Shown: piece by piece, positions 26,072 to 37,207 of the stretch
Position numbering within the stretch: the stretch's first letter is position 1
How the letters are laid out: each line of letters starts with the position of its first letter
From: Aggregatilinea lenta
GTDB lineage: Bacteria; Chloroflexota; Anaerolineae; Aggregatilineales; Aggregatilineaceae
Length of the DNA: 64,000 bases
Assembly: GCF_003569045.1 (NCBI RefSeq)
Contig: NZ_BFCB01000002.1
Coordinates: 1,345,506-1,409,505 of the forward strand
Direction of reading: 5' to 3'
Notes under the pieces: generated by a model
Seen by the model: only the letters and a program-made list of their open reading frames with translations
What the model was told of the DNA's origin: nothing
Databases searched by the model: none
Translations under genes and position numbers: made by a program

Positions 26072-26980
26072 CTATTCCGTTTCTTCTTCCACGAAATGAC
26101 TCAGGTGCTCCATCAGCAGCTCCGGCGCGTCTTCGGGCACGAAGTGCCCCGCGTCTAAGATCACCGGCCCCCGCACGCGCGGCATCAGCGTCTTCCAGTG
26201 GCGCGCGATGTCAACCGGATAGAAGGGGTCGATCTTACCCCATACCAGCAGCGTCGGCGTGGTGGTGATCTGCTGCATGCCCTGCTCGATGCGGCGCATC
26301 AGCGGCGTGGAGGGACGGCCCGGCCCGATCTCCGTCATGCGCAGAAACTGAATGAGCGCAGTGCGGTTGCGCGAGTCGCGGAACGGCGCGCGGTAGCCGG
26401 TCAGCACCGAGGGCGACAGGTGGCGCAGCGTGGCGCGCTGCAGCGCGTAGTTGATCGCCAGATTGAACGAGCCAAGCATCAACTCACCCACGCCCGGCTT
26501 GAGCAGAATCGACATCAGGCGGCTGGGCTGGCGCACCAGCGTGTCCTGAAACGCCCACGCGTTCATAATCACCAGCCGCTTGACGTTCTGCGAGTGCTGG
26601 ATGGCATAACTCAGGCCAAACGCCGCGCCCCAATCCTCCATCACCAGCGTCACGTCGCGCAGATTCAGCGCCGTAATGCACTCGTCCAGGTTGGCGAAGT
26701 GCCGCCGCAGCGTGTGGTAGCGCTTGTTGGTCGGCTTGTCGCTGAGACCGAACCCGATATGGTCCATCGCGATGCAGCGAAACCCCTGCGCCGCGTAATA
26801 AATCATGAATGCCCGGTAGATGAAGCTCCAGGTGAGATAGCCGTGCACGAACACCAACACTTCACCGTCTTCTGGCCCCTCGTCAATGTAGTGCATGCGC
26901 CGCCCGTCGCTCAGCGTGAGGTAATGCGACTTGAATGGGTACAATGCGCGAGTTGCCTCAGGCAACACGACCGTTGCCAT
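26072..26980 (-). CDS. Alpha/beta-hydrolase, haloalkane dehalogenase-like
   Basis: 302 residues. The oxyanion region is VFVHGYLTWSFIYR, and the nucleophile elbow is VMEDWGAAFG with Asp116 instead of Ser, followed by Trp117, as in haloalkane dehalogenases where Trp helps hold the halide. MDHIGFGLSDKP is also typical of that group. The catalytic His is about residue 279 in LDAGHFVPED. The second halide-binding Asn/Trp position after HG is Tyr-Leu here, so activity on haloalkanes is uncertain; an epoxide hydrolase or other role is possible. Single-gene unit. Confidence 0.75.
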   Translation of the reverse strand: MATVVLPEATRALYPFKSHYLTLSDGRRMHYIDEGPEDGEVLVFVHGYLTWSFIYRAFMIYYAAQGFRCIAMDHIGFGLSDKPTNKRYHTLRRHFANLDECITALNLRDVTLVMEDWGAAFGLSYAIQHSQNVKRLVIMNAWAFQDTLVRQPSRLMSILLKPGVGELMLGSFNLAINYALQRATLRHLSPSVLTGYRAPFRDSRNRTALIQFLRMTEIGPGRPSTPLMRRIEQGMQQITTTPTLLVWGKIDPFYPVDIARHWKTLMPRVRGPVILDAGHFVPEDAPELLMEHLSHFVEEETE

Positions 26981-27253
26981 ACGATCCCCTTATAATGTAT
27001 TTAGCGTGTGTAAGTCGATGACGGGCACATCGAGGGCCAGGTGTACTGGAAGCCCGGCACGCCATCCAGCTGGCAGTGCCATCCATTGTACGCCACCTCG
27101 CGCCGTGTGGGAACTAACTTGGTTACGAACTTGTGATTCTGCCCGTCTCAACGTACAAACCGTAAATTAACTTCCGCCATGGCCCAAAGTCGCGGTATAC
27201 TTATCCGATCAAACAAATAGTAATTCAAGGCCGTCAAGGAGCAATGCCCAGTC

Positions 27254-28222
27254 ATGGACGTTTTGTGTATCGGTGAAGCCCTGATCGACTTCGTCTCCCG
27301 TGAGCGCGGCGTGACCCTCGTCACGGCAGAGCAGTTCACCGCCGCCCCCGGTGGGGCACCCGCCAATGTTGCCGCCGGGTTGGCCAAGCTGGGCCGCCAC
27401 GCGCGCCTCATTGCGACGGTTGGAAATGATGCTTTTGGACGCAAGATTACACATGAACTGAATCGGGTCGGCGTCGATTGCAAGCTGCACATCGATCCGA
27501 ACCATTTCACCACGCTGGCCTTCGTCAAGCTGGGCGCTGAGGGCGACCGCGACTTCGAGTTCAGCTCCGGCGCGCATGACTACCTCACGCCCGATCAGGT
27601 TGACGCCGACGAGGTCCGCGAGGCGCTGATGTTGCACTACGGCTCGATCAGCCTGCGCGCTCCGGACTCGCGCGAGGCGACGATCAAGGCCATCCAGATC
27701 GCCAAAGAAGCCGGAATCCTGTGCTCCTGCGACCCGAACTGGCGCGCCGACCTCTGGCCCGATCAGGCGGCGGGACGCGCGGCGATACTCGAAGCCGTCG
27801 CGTATGCCGACATCCTGAAGATCAGCGATGCCGATCTGGCGTTCCTGGCGCCCGATCACCAGGATGACTTCGCCACGGCGCTGGATGCGGTTGGCTTCCG
27901 GGGCCAGTTGGTCGCCGTCACACTGGGCGCGAACGGCGCATGGTACCGGGCAGGCAAGATCACCGGCCAGGTGCCTAGCCCGCACGTCCAGGTGGTCGAA
28001 ACCACCGGGTCCGGGGATGCCTTCGTCGCGGCGCTGCTGGACTGCCTGCTAGCGCGCAATCTGGCGATCGACACGCTGGACGCGCCCGAGCTGGAGCGCA
28101 TCGTACACCGCGCCTGCGCCGCCGGGGCGCTGACCGCCACCGGCTACGGCGCGATCCCCTCCCTGCCCGATCCCGCCGGGATCGACGCGCTGCTGCGCAT
28201 GGTCGGCGTCAACGGGCGCTAA
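27254..28222 (+). CDS. PfkB-family sugar kinase (fructokinase-like)
   Basis: 322 residues. N-terminal signature LCIGEALIDF, then GGAPANVAAGLAKLG and the C-terminal signature TTGSGDAFVAALL, where Asp255 is the catalytic base and the Gly run forms the anion hole. It phosphorylates a sugar with ATP; the GEALIDF and PGGAPANVA motifs fit fructokinase best, though 2-keto-3-deoxygluconate kinase is possible. The gene stands alone with its own strong terminator. Confidence 0.9.
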   Translation: MDVLCIGEALIDFVSRERGVTLVTAEQFTAAPGGAPANVAAGLAKLGRHARLIATVGNDAFGRKITHELNRVGVDCKLHIDPNHFTTLAFVKLGAEGDRDFEFSSGAHDYLTPDQVDADEVREALMLHYGSISLRAPDSREATIKAIQIAKEAGILCSCDPNWRADLWPDQAAGRAAILEAVAYADILKISDADLAFLAPDHQDDFATALDAVGFRGQLVAVTLGANGAWYRAGKITGQVPSPHVQVVETTGSGDAFVAALLDCLLARNLAIDTLDAPELERIVHRACAAGALTATGYGAIPSLPDPAGIDALLRMVGVNGR

Positions 28223-28249
28223 TCCCACACCGTCTCACCGCGAACTGTC

Positions 28250-28284
28250 CCAGACCCAGGTGCATCTGCCCTGGGTCTGGTTTT
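28250..28284 (+). terminator. Terminator of the PfkB kinase gene
   Basis: 10-bp stem CCAGACCCAG/CTGGGTCTGG (28250-28259, 28271-28280) followed by TTTT. Confidence 0.9.
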
Positions 28285-28309
28285 GATCGTAGCACAATCG
28301 CCAAACAGA

Positions 28310-28335
28310 ATGCCCCAGACCAGGGTCCGGGGCAT
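28310..28335 (-). terminator. Terminator-like hairpin of the secreted protein gene
   Basis: 11-base arms ATGCCCCAGAC and GTCCGGGGCAT (one mismatch) lie just beyond the minus-strand gene that ends at 28367. The T-run on that strand is weak. Confidence 0.55.
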
Positions 28336-28366
28336 CTGTCACACCGCTAGAGCTGTTGGAATTTGC

Positions 28367-29203
28367 TTAGTTGCTGAAGTTCACCACTTCGCCCGGCAGG
28401 CCGCGCCCATTCCACGGCCACGCGTCCACGGGCTGCATGCTGGCGACAGGCACCCACAGGTAGCTGCCGTTGAACACAATCTGGCGGAACTCCCCAGACT
28501 CGTCCAGACCCAGCACGTACGCCGTCTTGCCGGCTTCCATCACGATGCCCGTCCGCGCACTGGCATTCGGCGCGTAGAGCAGTTCGGTCGCGGCGTTGAA
28601 CTGACCCATCACGCTCCAGGAGGGCATGAAGACCATTTCAGGGCCGGGGGCGTTGGTGGCCGATTCTCCCGTCGAGGTGCCACGGGACGCCGGCGGTGCA
28701 TCACCACCCGGCACCGGCACGATCACGGGCGGATTCTCAGGATCATCCGGCGTAGACGCGACACAGTTGATGTACTCTTCGTGGCTGTCGTAATATTCCT
28801 CGACGACGAAGGGATCTCCTGTGACTGGGTCGTATTCGGTGTGACCTACCCACTGATCTACGTGCAGTACGTAGAGCGTGCCGTTGGGCAGCGGCGCCGA
28901 AAACGGAATGGTAAAGACCACCGCGCTTGTTGCCCCGGCGGGCAGGAGCTGCTCCGTCGCGGACCGGTCGCTGATCGGAATAACAGGGTCTTCGGGAATA
29001 GTCGCCCACGCGCTGAGATTATTTGGGACATCATCAGCGCCAAATCTGGAATACTGCACGGTTACGGTCACCCCGGCGCAGTCGCCCTCGAACGATATAC
29101 TATCGACCGCAGCTTCGGCAGGCTGTGTAGAGGGTACAATGGCCGCAGCAGCGAGGCTCAGTGCAAGGAGCACTATAACGGATAAGTGACTTGTACGATT
29201 CAT
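28367..29203 (-). CDS. Secreted protein with C-terminal SH3-like domain (paralogue 1)
   Basis: 278 residues with a signal peptide ending AEAAV. An N-terminal beta domain of about 110 residues (ISFEGDCAGVTVTVQYSRFG, then LYVLHVDQWVG) is followed by a spacer with PVPGGDAPPASRG and a C-terminal SH3-like segment (TGIVMEAGKTAYVLGLDESGEFRQIVFNGSYLWVPV). It is clearly a duplicate of the product of 29566-30357, with the same domain order and matching motifs. Function unknown; secreted and probably binding at the cell surface. Confidence 0.75.
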   Translation of the reverse strand: MNRTSHLSVIVLLALSLAAAAIVPSTQPAEAAVDSISFEGDCAGVTVTVQYSRFGADDVPNNLSAWATIPEDPVIPISDRSATEQLLPAGATSAVVFTIPFSAPLPNGTLYVLHVDQWVGHTEYDPVTGDPFVVEEYYDSHEEYINCVASTPDDPENPPVIVPVPGGDAPPASRGTSTGESATNAPGPEMVFMPSWSVMGQFNAATELLYAPNASARTGIVMEAGKTAYVLGLDESGEFRQIVFNGSYLWVPVASMQPVDAWPWNGRGLPGEVVNFSN

Positions 29204-29441
29204 GCCTCGTTCCCTTTCATAAGTTTCGGACGTACTGTTTCCTTTATCGTAACATTTATGCCTATCAGATTCCTTTCAGTGGTCGGAGGCTTCATATCTA
29301 TCTCCTCACGCTTTCCTATCAACTTGTGAATTGAAGCACACCGCTACAAATCGTTAAAAGCCGGTAAAATCGGCCCCTATTCCTACTACCGCCCCGATTA
29401 CTTCAAGTTAAATTAAATTTATCCATTATTGGGGCTAGTAC

Positions 29442-29470
29442 TAAAGTCCCAAAACCTTACAGGGACTTTA
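29442..29470. other. Perfect hairpin in an AT-rich gap
   Basis: 9-bp stem TAAAGTCCC/GGGACTTTA (29442-29450, 29462-29470) with an 11-base loop, within the AT-rich 29204-29495 gap. The gap shows nothing else recognisable. It could belong to a leader of the minus-strand gene or to a small RNA. Confidence 0.5.
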
Positions 29471-29495
29471 CATGAGCGAGCCGCGCCCGCAAATA

Positions 29496-29527
29496 ATAGG
29501 CCGCTCGACGGTTGCCGGGCGGCCTAT
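29496..29527 (-). terminator. Terminator of paralogue 2
   Basis: 9-bp stem ATAGGCCGC/GCGGCCTAT (29496-29504, 29519-29527); on the minus strand it is followed by TATTT. It lies 38 bases after the stop of the paralogue 2 gene. Confidence 0.7.
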
Positions 29528-29565
29528 CCTTACTTCAGGGAAGTTACGAAGTCGTTACAGTGGCG

Positions 29566-30357
29566 CTAGTTCACAACCTCACCGGGCAGCGCGCGTCCGT
29601 TCCACGGCGCGGAGGCGACCGGCTGCAGGCTGCTGACGGGCGCCCACAGGTACACCCCACTCAGCACGACCTCGTAGAAGTCACCGGAGTCATCCTTGCC
29701 CAACACCCACAGCGTCTTGCCCGCGTCGATGGTCATCGACGTGCGCGCCTGCACGTCCGGCAGATACAACAGCGGCGTTGCGGTGTTGAACTGGCCCATC
29801 ACGCTCCACTCCGGCATGTCGACCATGTCCGGGCCGGGACGGTTGACGCCAGATGAGTTCGAGCTGCTCTGGCCGCGCGACGCGGGCGGCGTATCGCCAC
29901 CGGGAACAATCACGATCTGCGGCGGATCGATTGGATCGTCCGGTTCGGCAGCCGTGCAGGTCACGATATATTCCCAGCTCGAATAATCCGTCTCGGTCGG
30001 CACGCCGTTCACCTGCTCGCCGGCCCACTGGTCCACGTGCAGATAATACGGCGTGTTCGCGGGCAGCGGGGAAGCAAATGTGAGGTCAAATTCGACGGTC
30101 TGGCTCGCGTCGGGTCCCAGGACCACCGACGGGCGCAGCGTGATCGGCTGGCGGTCGATCGTCGCCCACGAGCTGACGTCGTTATAGCCGGACCCTACGC
30201 GTGAAAATTCGGCGGTGACGTGCACGTGTGTGCAGTCCTCAACATAATTAACCGACTCGACCGCTGCTTCGGTGCGGGCTGCGCCGGGAACGAGTGTTAC
30301 TACGGCAAGGATGGCCAGCGCTGCCACCGTCAAGCCAAAACGAGTGAGACGTGCCAT
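29566..30357 (-). CDS. Secreted protein with C-terminal SH3-like domain (paralogue 2)
   Basis: 263 residues starting at ATG 30357, with AGAAGGA upstream; the longer frame to 30402 would put charged residues before the signal peptide. The signal peptide ends ARTEAAV. The mature protein repeats the layout of paralogue 1: VNYVEDCTHVHVTAEFSRVG, then YLHVDQWAG, IVPGGDTPPASRG and the SH3-like end SMTIDAGKTLWVLGKDDSG. The two genes are a tandem duplication with separate terminators. Role unknown. Confidence 0.75.
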   Translation of the reverse strand: MARLTRFGLTVAALAILAVVTLVPGAARTEAAVESVNYVEDCTHVHVTAEFSRVGSGYNDVSSWATIDRQPITLRPSVVLGPDASQTVEFDLTFASPLPANTPYYLHVDQWAGEQVNGVPTETDYSSWEYIVTCTAAEPDDPIDPPQIVIVPGGDTPPASRGQSSSNSSGVNRPGPDMVDMPEWSVMGQFNTATPLLYLPDVQARTSMTIDAGKTLWVLGKDDSGDFYEVVLSGVYLWAPVSSLQPVASAPWNGRALPGEVVN

Positions 30358-30742
30358 GCTTTGTCCTTCTGCCTTTCGTCTCAAAATACGGAGATCCAAC
30401 ACAACAGCATCGTAGCACCCGCGCCTGTCAGTTACCTCACAAAACCCGGCAGCAACATATCTATCGCCTAAACATTTTTCAGATCTACATCAGCAAAATC
30501 AGGTACAATTCAGGCGTTTACGCCTTTCATAGCCTTGTCCGAATCGGGCGTCCTTGCCGTTACCTAACAGGTTCCCTACAGCCCATTTTGAGCCAGATCG
30601 CCACCAACAGAAGCAAAAAGATGCTAAATTACCTAAGCACCCTATAATTGGGCTGGCATGGTGTATTGCACCGGATAATCCATTGCATTTCGTCTTGGGA
30701 TGATATGCGTAATTCCGCTCACAATAAGGATTCGATTGTTCC
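30358..30742. other. Intergenic region between divergent genes
   Basis: 385 bases, more AT-rich than the genes. TATAAT occurs at 30643-30648 on the plus strand, about 95 bases before the next gene, without a good -35 box. No other structure was recognised. Confidence 0.4.
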
Positions 30743-31723
30743 ATGAGGATTCACTACTCGTTCGATGACAGCGCCGCCCGACTCCCCCTGGCAATCCGCA
30801 GCGCGGAAGGTGTCTTTGACCGCGCCGCCGATTTTCGCAACGCACCCGGCGTCCAGCTCGTTGAACTGACCACACAACATATGTTGAACACGAGCATGAG
30901 CCTGATCGACGAGCTGGCGCACTATTTCGACACCGGCTCGCCGTCCGAGGCTAATCCCTACGCGCTCGACGCCTGTTATACCCAGCGCGAGTTGCTGGAG
31001 GACCTGCTGCGCGACCTGCGCGACCGCCTGCCTTTGCTGGTGGGCTTTGACGAAGTGGAAGCCTTGTTCCCCGCCAGCTACGAGCGCGACCTGAGCCTGA
31101 CGCTGGCCTTCACGGCGGTCGGGGTGTCCGCGTTCGGGTACATCCGGTCGTTTATCGATTCCGAAGGCGAAGAGTATCACGGCATGGTCGTCAACCTGGC
31201 CCAGGCGCACCCGCACATGGAAGCCGTGCTCGACCAGTTTTCGCTGAACCTGTTGGCGGACACCATCCGCAACGGGTTCTTCAACCACGAGGCGTTCCAG
31301 CTCGCATACGGCGATTACCGCGACACACACGGGCGGTCCTCCAACGCGCCCGCCGACCAGCTCAAGGATGCGTTGATCAGCCGGGGCATCGCGTGGTATC
31401 TCAGCTATCGCCACGATCTCGCGTTTTACGACGAGACGCTGGGACTGGACGGCGACACGCTGCCCAAGTGCATCGCCAGTTGGAACGAGATGATCAGCGA
31501 CGCGCACGATCACACCATCAGCGACGCGCGCCTGGACGAATGGCTGCGCCCGCGCGACGTGCGGCATCCGGGCGAGCTGGAAGTGGACGTGGTCGGCTAC
31601 CACGTCGCGCGCGCCATCGGCGAGGAACAGGGCGACGAGGGCCTGCGCGACGCCATCGCGCACGGGCCAGATCGTTTCATCGCACTGTACAACGCGCTCG
31701 GCCTGCACACGCTCAAGAGCTAG
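30743..31723 (+). CDS. Conserved-looking cytosolic protein of unknown function
   Basis: 326 residues with no signal peptide or membrane segment. It is acidic and mostly helical, with segments such as LNTSMSLIDELAHYFDTGSP and GVSAFGYIRSFIDSEGEEYHGMVVNLA. There is FNHEAF and LSYRHDLAF but no HExxH, so a peptidase role is not supported. I do not recognise the family. The RidA gene follows 30 bases later on the same strand, so the two are probably co-transcribed. Confidence 0.7.
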   Translation: MRIHYSFDDSAARLPLAIRSAEGVFDRAADFRNAPGVQLVELTTQHMLNTSMSLIDELAHYFDTGSPSEANPYALDACYTQRELLEDLLRDLRDRLPLLVGFDEVEALFPASYERDLSLTLAFTAVGVSAFGYIRSFIDSEGEEYHGMVVNLAQAHPHMEAVLDQFSLNLLADTIRNGFFNHEAFQLAYGDYRDTHGRSSNAPADQLKDALISRGIAWYLSYRHDLAFYDETLGLDGDTLPKCIASWNEMISDAHDHTISDARLDEWLRPRDVRHPGELEVDVVGYHVARAIGEEQGDEGLRDAIAHGPDRFIALYNALGLHTLKS

Positions 31724-31753
31724 CCCGCCTGCCCGGATCACACAGGAGACGCC

Positions 31754-32149
31754 ATGCCGCGCCAGAACATCTCATCAGGCAGCCCGTGGGAGCCGGTCGT
31801 CGGCTACTCGCGCGCCGTGCGCATCGGCAACATCGTGCGCGTGGCGGGCACCACGGCCACGGACGAAGCCGGACAGGTGATCGGCCCCGGCGACTCGTAC
31901 ACGCAGGCGCGGGCCATCTTCGAGAAGATTGGGCGGGCGCTGGGCGAAACGGGTGCATCGTTCGAGGACGTGATCGCCACGCGCATGTACGTCACGGATA
32001 TCACGCGCTGGGAAGACATCGCCCGCGCGCATTCCGAGGTGTTCCACAGTATCCGCCCGGCGGCGACAATGGTCCAGGTGCAGGCGCTCATCTCGCCGGA
32101 ATTGCTGGTCGAGATCGAGGTCGAGGCAGTGCTCGATTACGAGGGGTAA
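31754..32149 (+). CDS. RidA/YjgF-family enamine/imine deaminase-like protein
   Basis: 131 residues, the normal family length. Motifs: GSPWEPVVGYSRAVRIGNIVRVAGTTA at the start, ATRMYVTDI in the middle (the Arg is the expected substrate-carboxylate ligand) and ELLVEIEVEAVL at the end. Family members speed the release of ammonia from reactive enamines and imines made by PLP enzymes, or bind small ligands as trimers. AGGAG precedes the ATG. It ends at a strong shared terminator. Confidence 0.92.
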   Translation: MPRQNISSGSPWEPVVGYSRAVRIGNIVRVAGTTATDEAGQVIGPGDSYTQARAIFEKIGRALGETGASFEDVIATRMYVTDITRWEDIARAHSEVFHSIRPAATMVQVQALISPELLVEIEVEAVLDYEG

Positions 32150-32160
32150 GGCAGCAAACC

Positions 32161-32198
32161 AAAGCGCCCGGCGGAGCGAACTCTGCCGGGCGCTTTTT
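32161..32198 (+). terminator. Strong terminator between RidA and a convergent gene
   Basis: 12-bp perfect stem AAAGCGCCCGGC/GCCGGGCGCTTT (32161-32172, 32185-32196) with a 12-base loop and five T. The A-run on the other side lets it work for the convergent minus-strand gene too. Confidence 0.9.
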
Positions 32199-32218
32199 GA
32201 TTCTGGAACGGGCCGGGC

Positions 32219-33064
32219 TTACTGCTGCTTGACGGCGATGTCGCCCACGCTGGTGCGCAGGGTCAGAGCTTCGCCGCCCTCGCCCAGCGTGCCGTGCACA
32301 GACCCCATCACGCCCGGCGCGGCGTCGGTGCGATCCGTCAGCGTGAAGTCCACGTCCACCGAGCCGACCGTCGCTTCCGCGTCGAGCATGGCGGAGGCTT
32401 CCGCGGGCAGCGACAGCGTGATACTGCCCGTGTCGGTCGTGAAGCGGTGCGCCTGGTCGGCGGCCAGCGAGCCGTTGAAGCGCAGGTCGCCCACGGAGAC
32501 GTGCGCGTCCACCGGCGCGGCGACGTCCACGTCCTTGAGTGATACCGAGCCAACGTCCTGCGACAACCGCAGCGTCTCCGGCACGCTCAAGCCCTCGACC
32601 GTCACATCGCCCACGTTGTTGGTGATGTTGAGGTTAGTCGTCTCCGGCACGCGGATGGTCAGATCGACCGTGTCCGAGCGGCGGTCGCCCTCATCCACGG
32701 ACTGTGACGCGTCCACCAGCACGCGGTCGCCGTTGGCCCGCACCGTGACGCTCATCTCGGCCAGCTCGGCCTGCGCCTCGGCGCCGGTGTGCGCGTAGGC
32801 GGTCAGCTTGTAGTCTACGACCACTTCGCCCGCGTCTCCCGGCATCACCTTCACCGAGCCGACTTCGCTCTTGACCACCAGTGTGACCACCTGCAAGCCA
32901 TCCATCTCAACCGTGGCGCTGTCGCGGCGCTGCGCGTCGCGGTTCTCACTGTACGGATCGTCCGCGCCAAACAGATTGTCCACGCTGCTGCATGCCGAGA
33001 GGCTCAGGGCCAGCACGAGGACCAGCCCCATCGCCATCCGGCGCACGAGTGTTGTCAATTTCAT
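32219..33064 (-). CDS. DUF4097-like lipoprotein (beta-helix adhesin-type domain)
   Basis: 281 residues from ATG 33064 (AAGGGGA upstream). Signal peptide with lipobox LSLSAC. The mature part is rich in short repeated strands (TNLNITNNVGDVTVEGL, LRLSQDVGSVSLKDV, VSVGDLRFNGSL), typical of the DUF4097 putative-adhesin beta-helix. It is probably held on the outer face of the membrane. The gene upstream codes for a related protein with a membrane anchor, so the two are paralogues in one operon. Role unknown. Confidence 0.78.
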   Translation of the reverse strand: MKLTTLVRRMAMGLVLVLALSLSACSSVDNLFGADDPYSENRDAQRRDSATVEMDGLQVVTLVVKSEVGSVKVMPGDAGEVVVDYKLTAYAHTGAEAQAELAEMSVTVRANGDRVLVDASQSVDEGDRRSDTVDLTIRVPETTNLNITNNVGDVTVEGLSVPETLRLSQDVGSVSLKDVDVAAPVDAHVSVGDLRFNGSLAADQAHRFTTDTGSITLSLPAEASAMLDAEATVGSVDVDFTLTDRTDAAPGVMGSVHGTLGEGGEALTLRTSVGDIAVKQQ

Positions 33065-33159
33065 GTCCAAATCCCCTTCGTGTGATAGGCACATCTACCA
33101 GTACGCCAGGGGAACAGGACCGGTTGCGCATTTTTTCACAACATTTACGATTGGGCCGG

Positions 33160-34107
33160 CTATTGCGCCCGGATCGTGACGTCTCCGATATTCACGCGCA
33201 CTTCCAGCGTGCGCGAGCCGTCCTGCCCCGACCCGATGCTGCCGGTCCACTCGTCGCCGGGCACATTCTCCGAGCCGCTGCCGCTGATGGTGTCGAAGTC
33301 CTCGACCTTTACGGTCCCGATATCCGTCGTCGCATCGACCTGGGCCGTCGTATCGGCAGGCAGCTCCAGCGTCACCGTGCCAATGTTGGTTCGGACCTCG
33401 AACGGGCCGTCGCCAGTCAGCGCGCCGGAGAACACCATGTCGCCGGTGTTGTTGGTCAGCGCCAGTTCGCCCACGTCCACATTGTCGATGCTGATCTCGC
33501 CGATGTTGAGACCGACGTCCAGCGCCAGCAGCTCGTCGGGCACGGTGATCGTCAGATCCACGCTGTTGGCCCGGCCAAATATGTCGCTGAAGAAGTTGTT
33601 GTTTGTATGACCTGCATCGACGACAACCGACACCGTACCGTCCTGCTCGGACGCATCGACGCTCATCTTGTTCAGGCGATCCTGCGCGCTGCCGTCGCTG
33701 AAGCCGGACGCGGTCTTGGTCCATTCGACGGTGATTTCGTCCGTCGCGCCGGACCGGATCTCGATATTGCCCACCTGGCTGTCGATTTCCACGCGGACCG
33801 GCTCGCCTGGGTCGATGGCGACCGTCTCGGTGCCGGAATCCGTGATCCTATGATCGTCGTACACCGATGCCGCGATCGCGCCCCCGCCCGCCACCACGCC
33901 GATGCTCAGCGCGCAGCACAGGCACGGCGCAAACAGGCAGCCCAGCACGATCCACGGCCAGCGACGGCGGCGCGGCGCGGCAGTTTCGGGCACGAAGCCG
34001 CGTTTGGGCTTGTCCGGCCCGTAGGCCACGGGTGTGTCGATCTGCGACTCAATCTGCGAATCGGGCACACGCGGCTCAACGACATTCGGATCGTCGTGAT
34101 CAATCAT
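33160..34107 (-). CDS. DUF4097-like membrane-anchored protein
   Basis: 315 residues from ATG 34107, chosen because AAGGAG lies seven bases upstream; the longer frame would add about 70 unlikely residues. A cytosolic tail rich in acidic residues and Pro is followed by RRRRW and a transmembrane helix with several Cys (IVLGCLFAPCLCCALSIG). The outer part has the repeated strands of a DUF4097 beta-helix (VGNIEIRSGATDEITVEW, LNIGEISIDNVDVGELALTNNTG). It is the first gene before the DUF4097 lipoprotein. Function unknown. Confidence 0.75.
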   Translation of the reverse strand: MIDHDDPNVVEPRVPDSQIESQIDTPVAYGPDKPKRGFVPETAAPRRRRWPWIVLGCLFAPCLCCALSIGVVAGGGAIAASVYDDHRITDSGTETVAIDPGEPVRVEIDSQVGNIEIRSGATDEITVEWTKTASGFSDGSAQDRLNKMSVDASEQDGTVSVVVDAGHTNNNFFSDIFGRANSVDLTITVPDELLALDVGLNIGEISIDNVDVGELALTNNTGDMVFSGALTGDGPFEVRTNIGTVTLELPADTTAQVDATTDIGTVKVEDFDTISGSGSENVPGDEWTGSIGSGQDGSRTLEVRVNIGDVTIRAQ

Positions 34108-34274
34108 GATAAGCTCCTTACACCACCGGATTGGATCGGATGAGGTCAGGGCAAGCTTGCCCATCGATTGCTCGTCAATCGCTCTACCCATACTATACGC
34201 GCGGCGGCGAGGTGTGTTGCACTGGCCCAAAACGGTCCACGAGAACTGCATCTGGATCTTAGCCGGATTTTGTT

Positions 34275-34314
34275 TATAATAGGGGCGTTCTGCCGTCAGG
34301 CGCCTGTGCAGAAC
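34275..34314 (+). promoter_or_regulatory. Candidate rpmJ promoter and leader hairpin
   Basis: TATAAT at 34275-34280 (no clear -35) is followed by a hairpin with arms GTTCTGC/GCAGAAC (34288-34294, 34308-34314) enclosing the palindrome CAGGCGCCTG. The leader of about 120 bases could carry autoregulation, but this is inference. Confidence 0.4.
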
Positions 34315-34405
34315 ATCGCCAATCAATTACACTTATCTCGCGCCAGCCGTCCCAGGCGAGCGGAGATGTCGAGATAGTGAAACGTTTGCCGGGGAGGTGA
34401 GTTCG

Positions 34406-34522
34406 ATGAAGGTCCGTTCGTCCGTACGCAAAATGTGTGACAAGTGCTATTTCGTGCGCCGCAAGGGCGTGCTCTACGTGATGTGCTCGGCGTACCCGAA
34501 GCACAAGCAGCGTCAGGGCTAG
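34406..34522 (+). CDS. rpmJ: 50S ribosomal protein L36
   Basis: 38 residues, the exact usual length: [21 protein letters not shown] at the start and a His/Lys-rich end. The zinc ligands CDKC, a later Cys and His are present, so it is the zinc-binding (C+) form. It is the smallest protein of the large ribosomal subunit. GGGGAGGTGA precedes the ATG. Normally rpmJ sits between infA and rpsM in the ribosomal operons; here it stands alone with its own terminator. Confidence 0.96.
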   Translation: MKVRSSVRKMCDKCYFVRRKGVLYVMCSAYPKHKQRQG

Positions 34523-34558
34523 TTTCCCCCGGCACTGAACCAACGGAATCACCGAAAG

Positions 34559-34579
34559 CGGGCCTGACGGCCCGTTTTT
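34559..34579 (+). terminator. Terminator of rpmJ
   Basis: Stem CGGGCC/GGCCCG (34559-34564, 34569-34574) followed by TTTTT. Confidence 0.8.
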
Positions 34580-34691
34580 GCTTTACGTCCTTCACTTTCA
34601 CTGGCGTGGCGGTTGTGTCATAATGGAGAAACAGAGATCACTATTGCTTCCTTAATGGTTTGTCCTTTTTAAAAAAGCGGGAGAGACCCGG

Positions 34692-37088
<2,397 letters not shown>

Positions 37089-37207
37089 GCATCGTCCACA
37101 CACCGTAGACCTATCGGAAACAGAGCTATGAGTCGCTGTTTGAGCACCATCATTCCGAGCCGCCTGTCCAGCAGACGGTCTGCACCCGCAGAAAGGTGAC
37201 GCGCATC

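Noticed and set aside
30743-31723. Zinc peptidase
   Set aside because: FNHEAF and nearby acidic residues suggested it, but there is no HExxH or other complete metal site.
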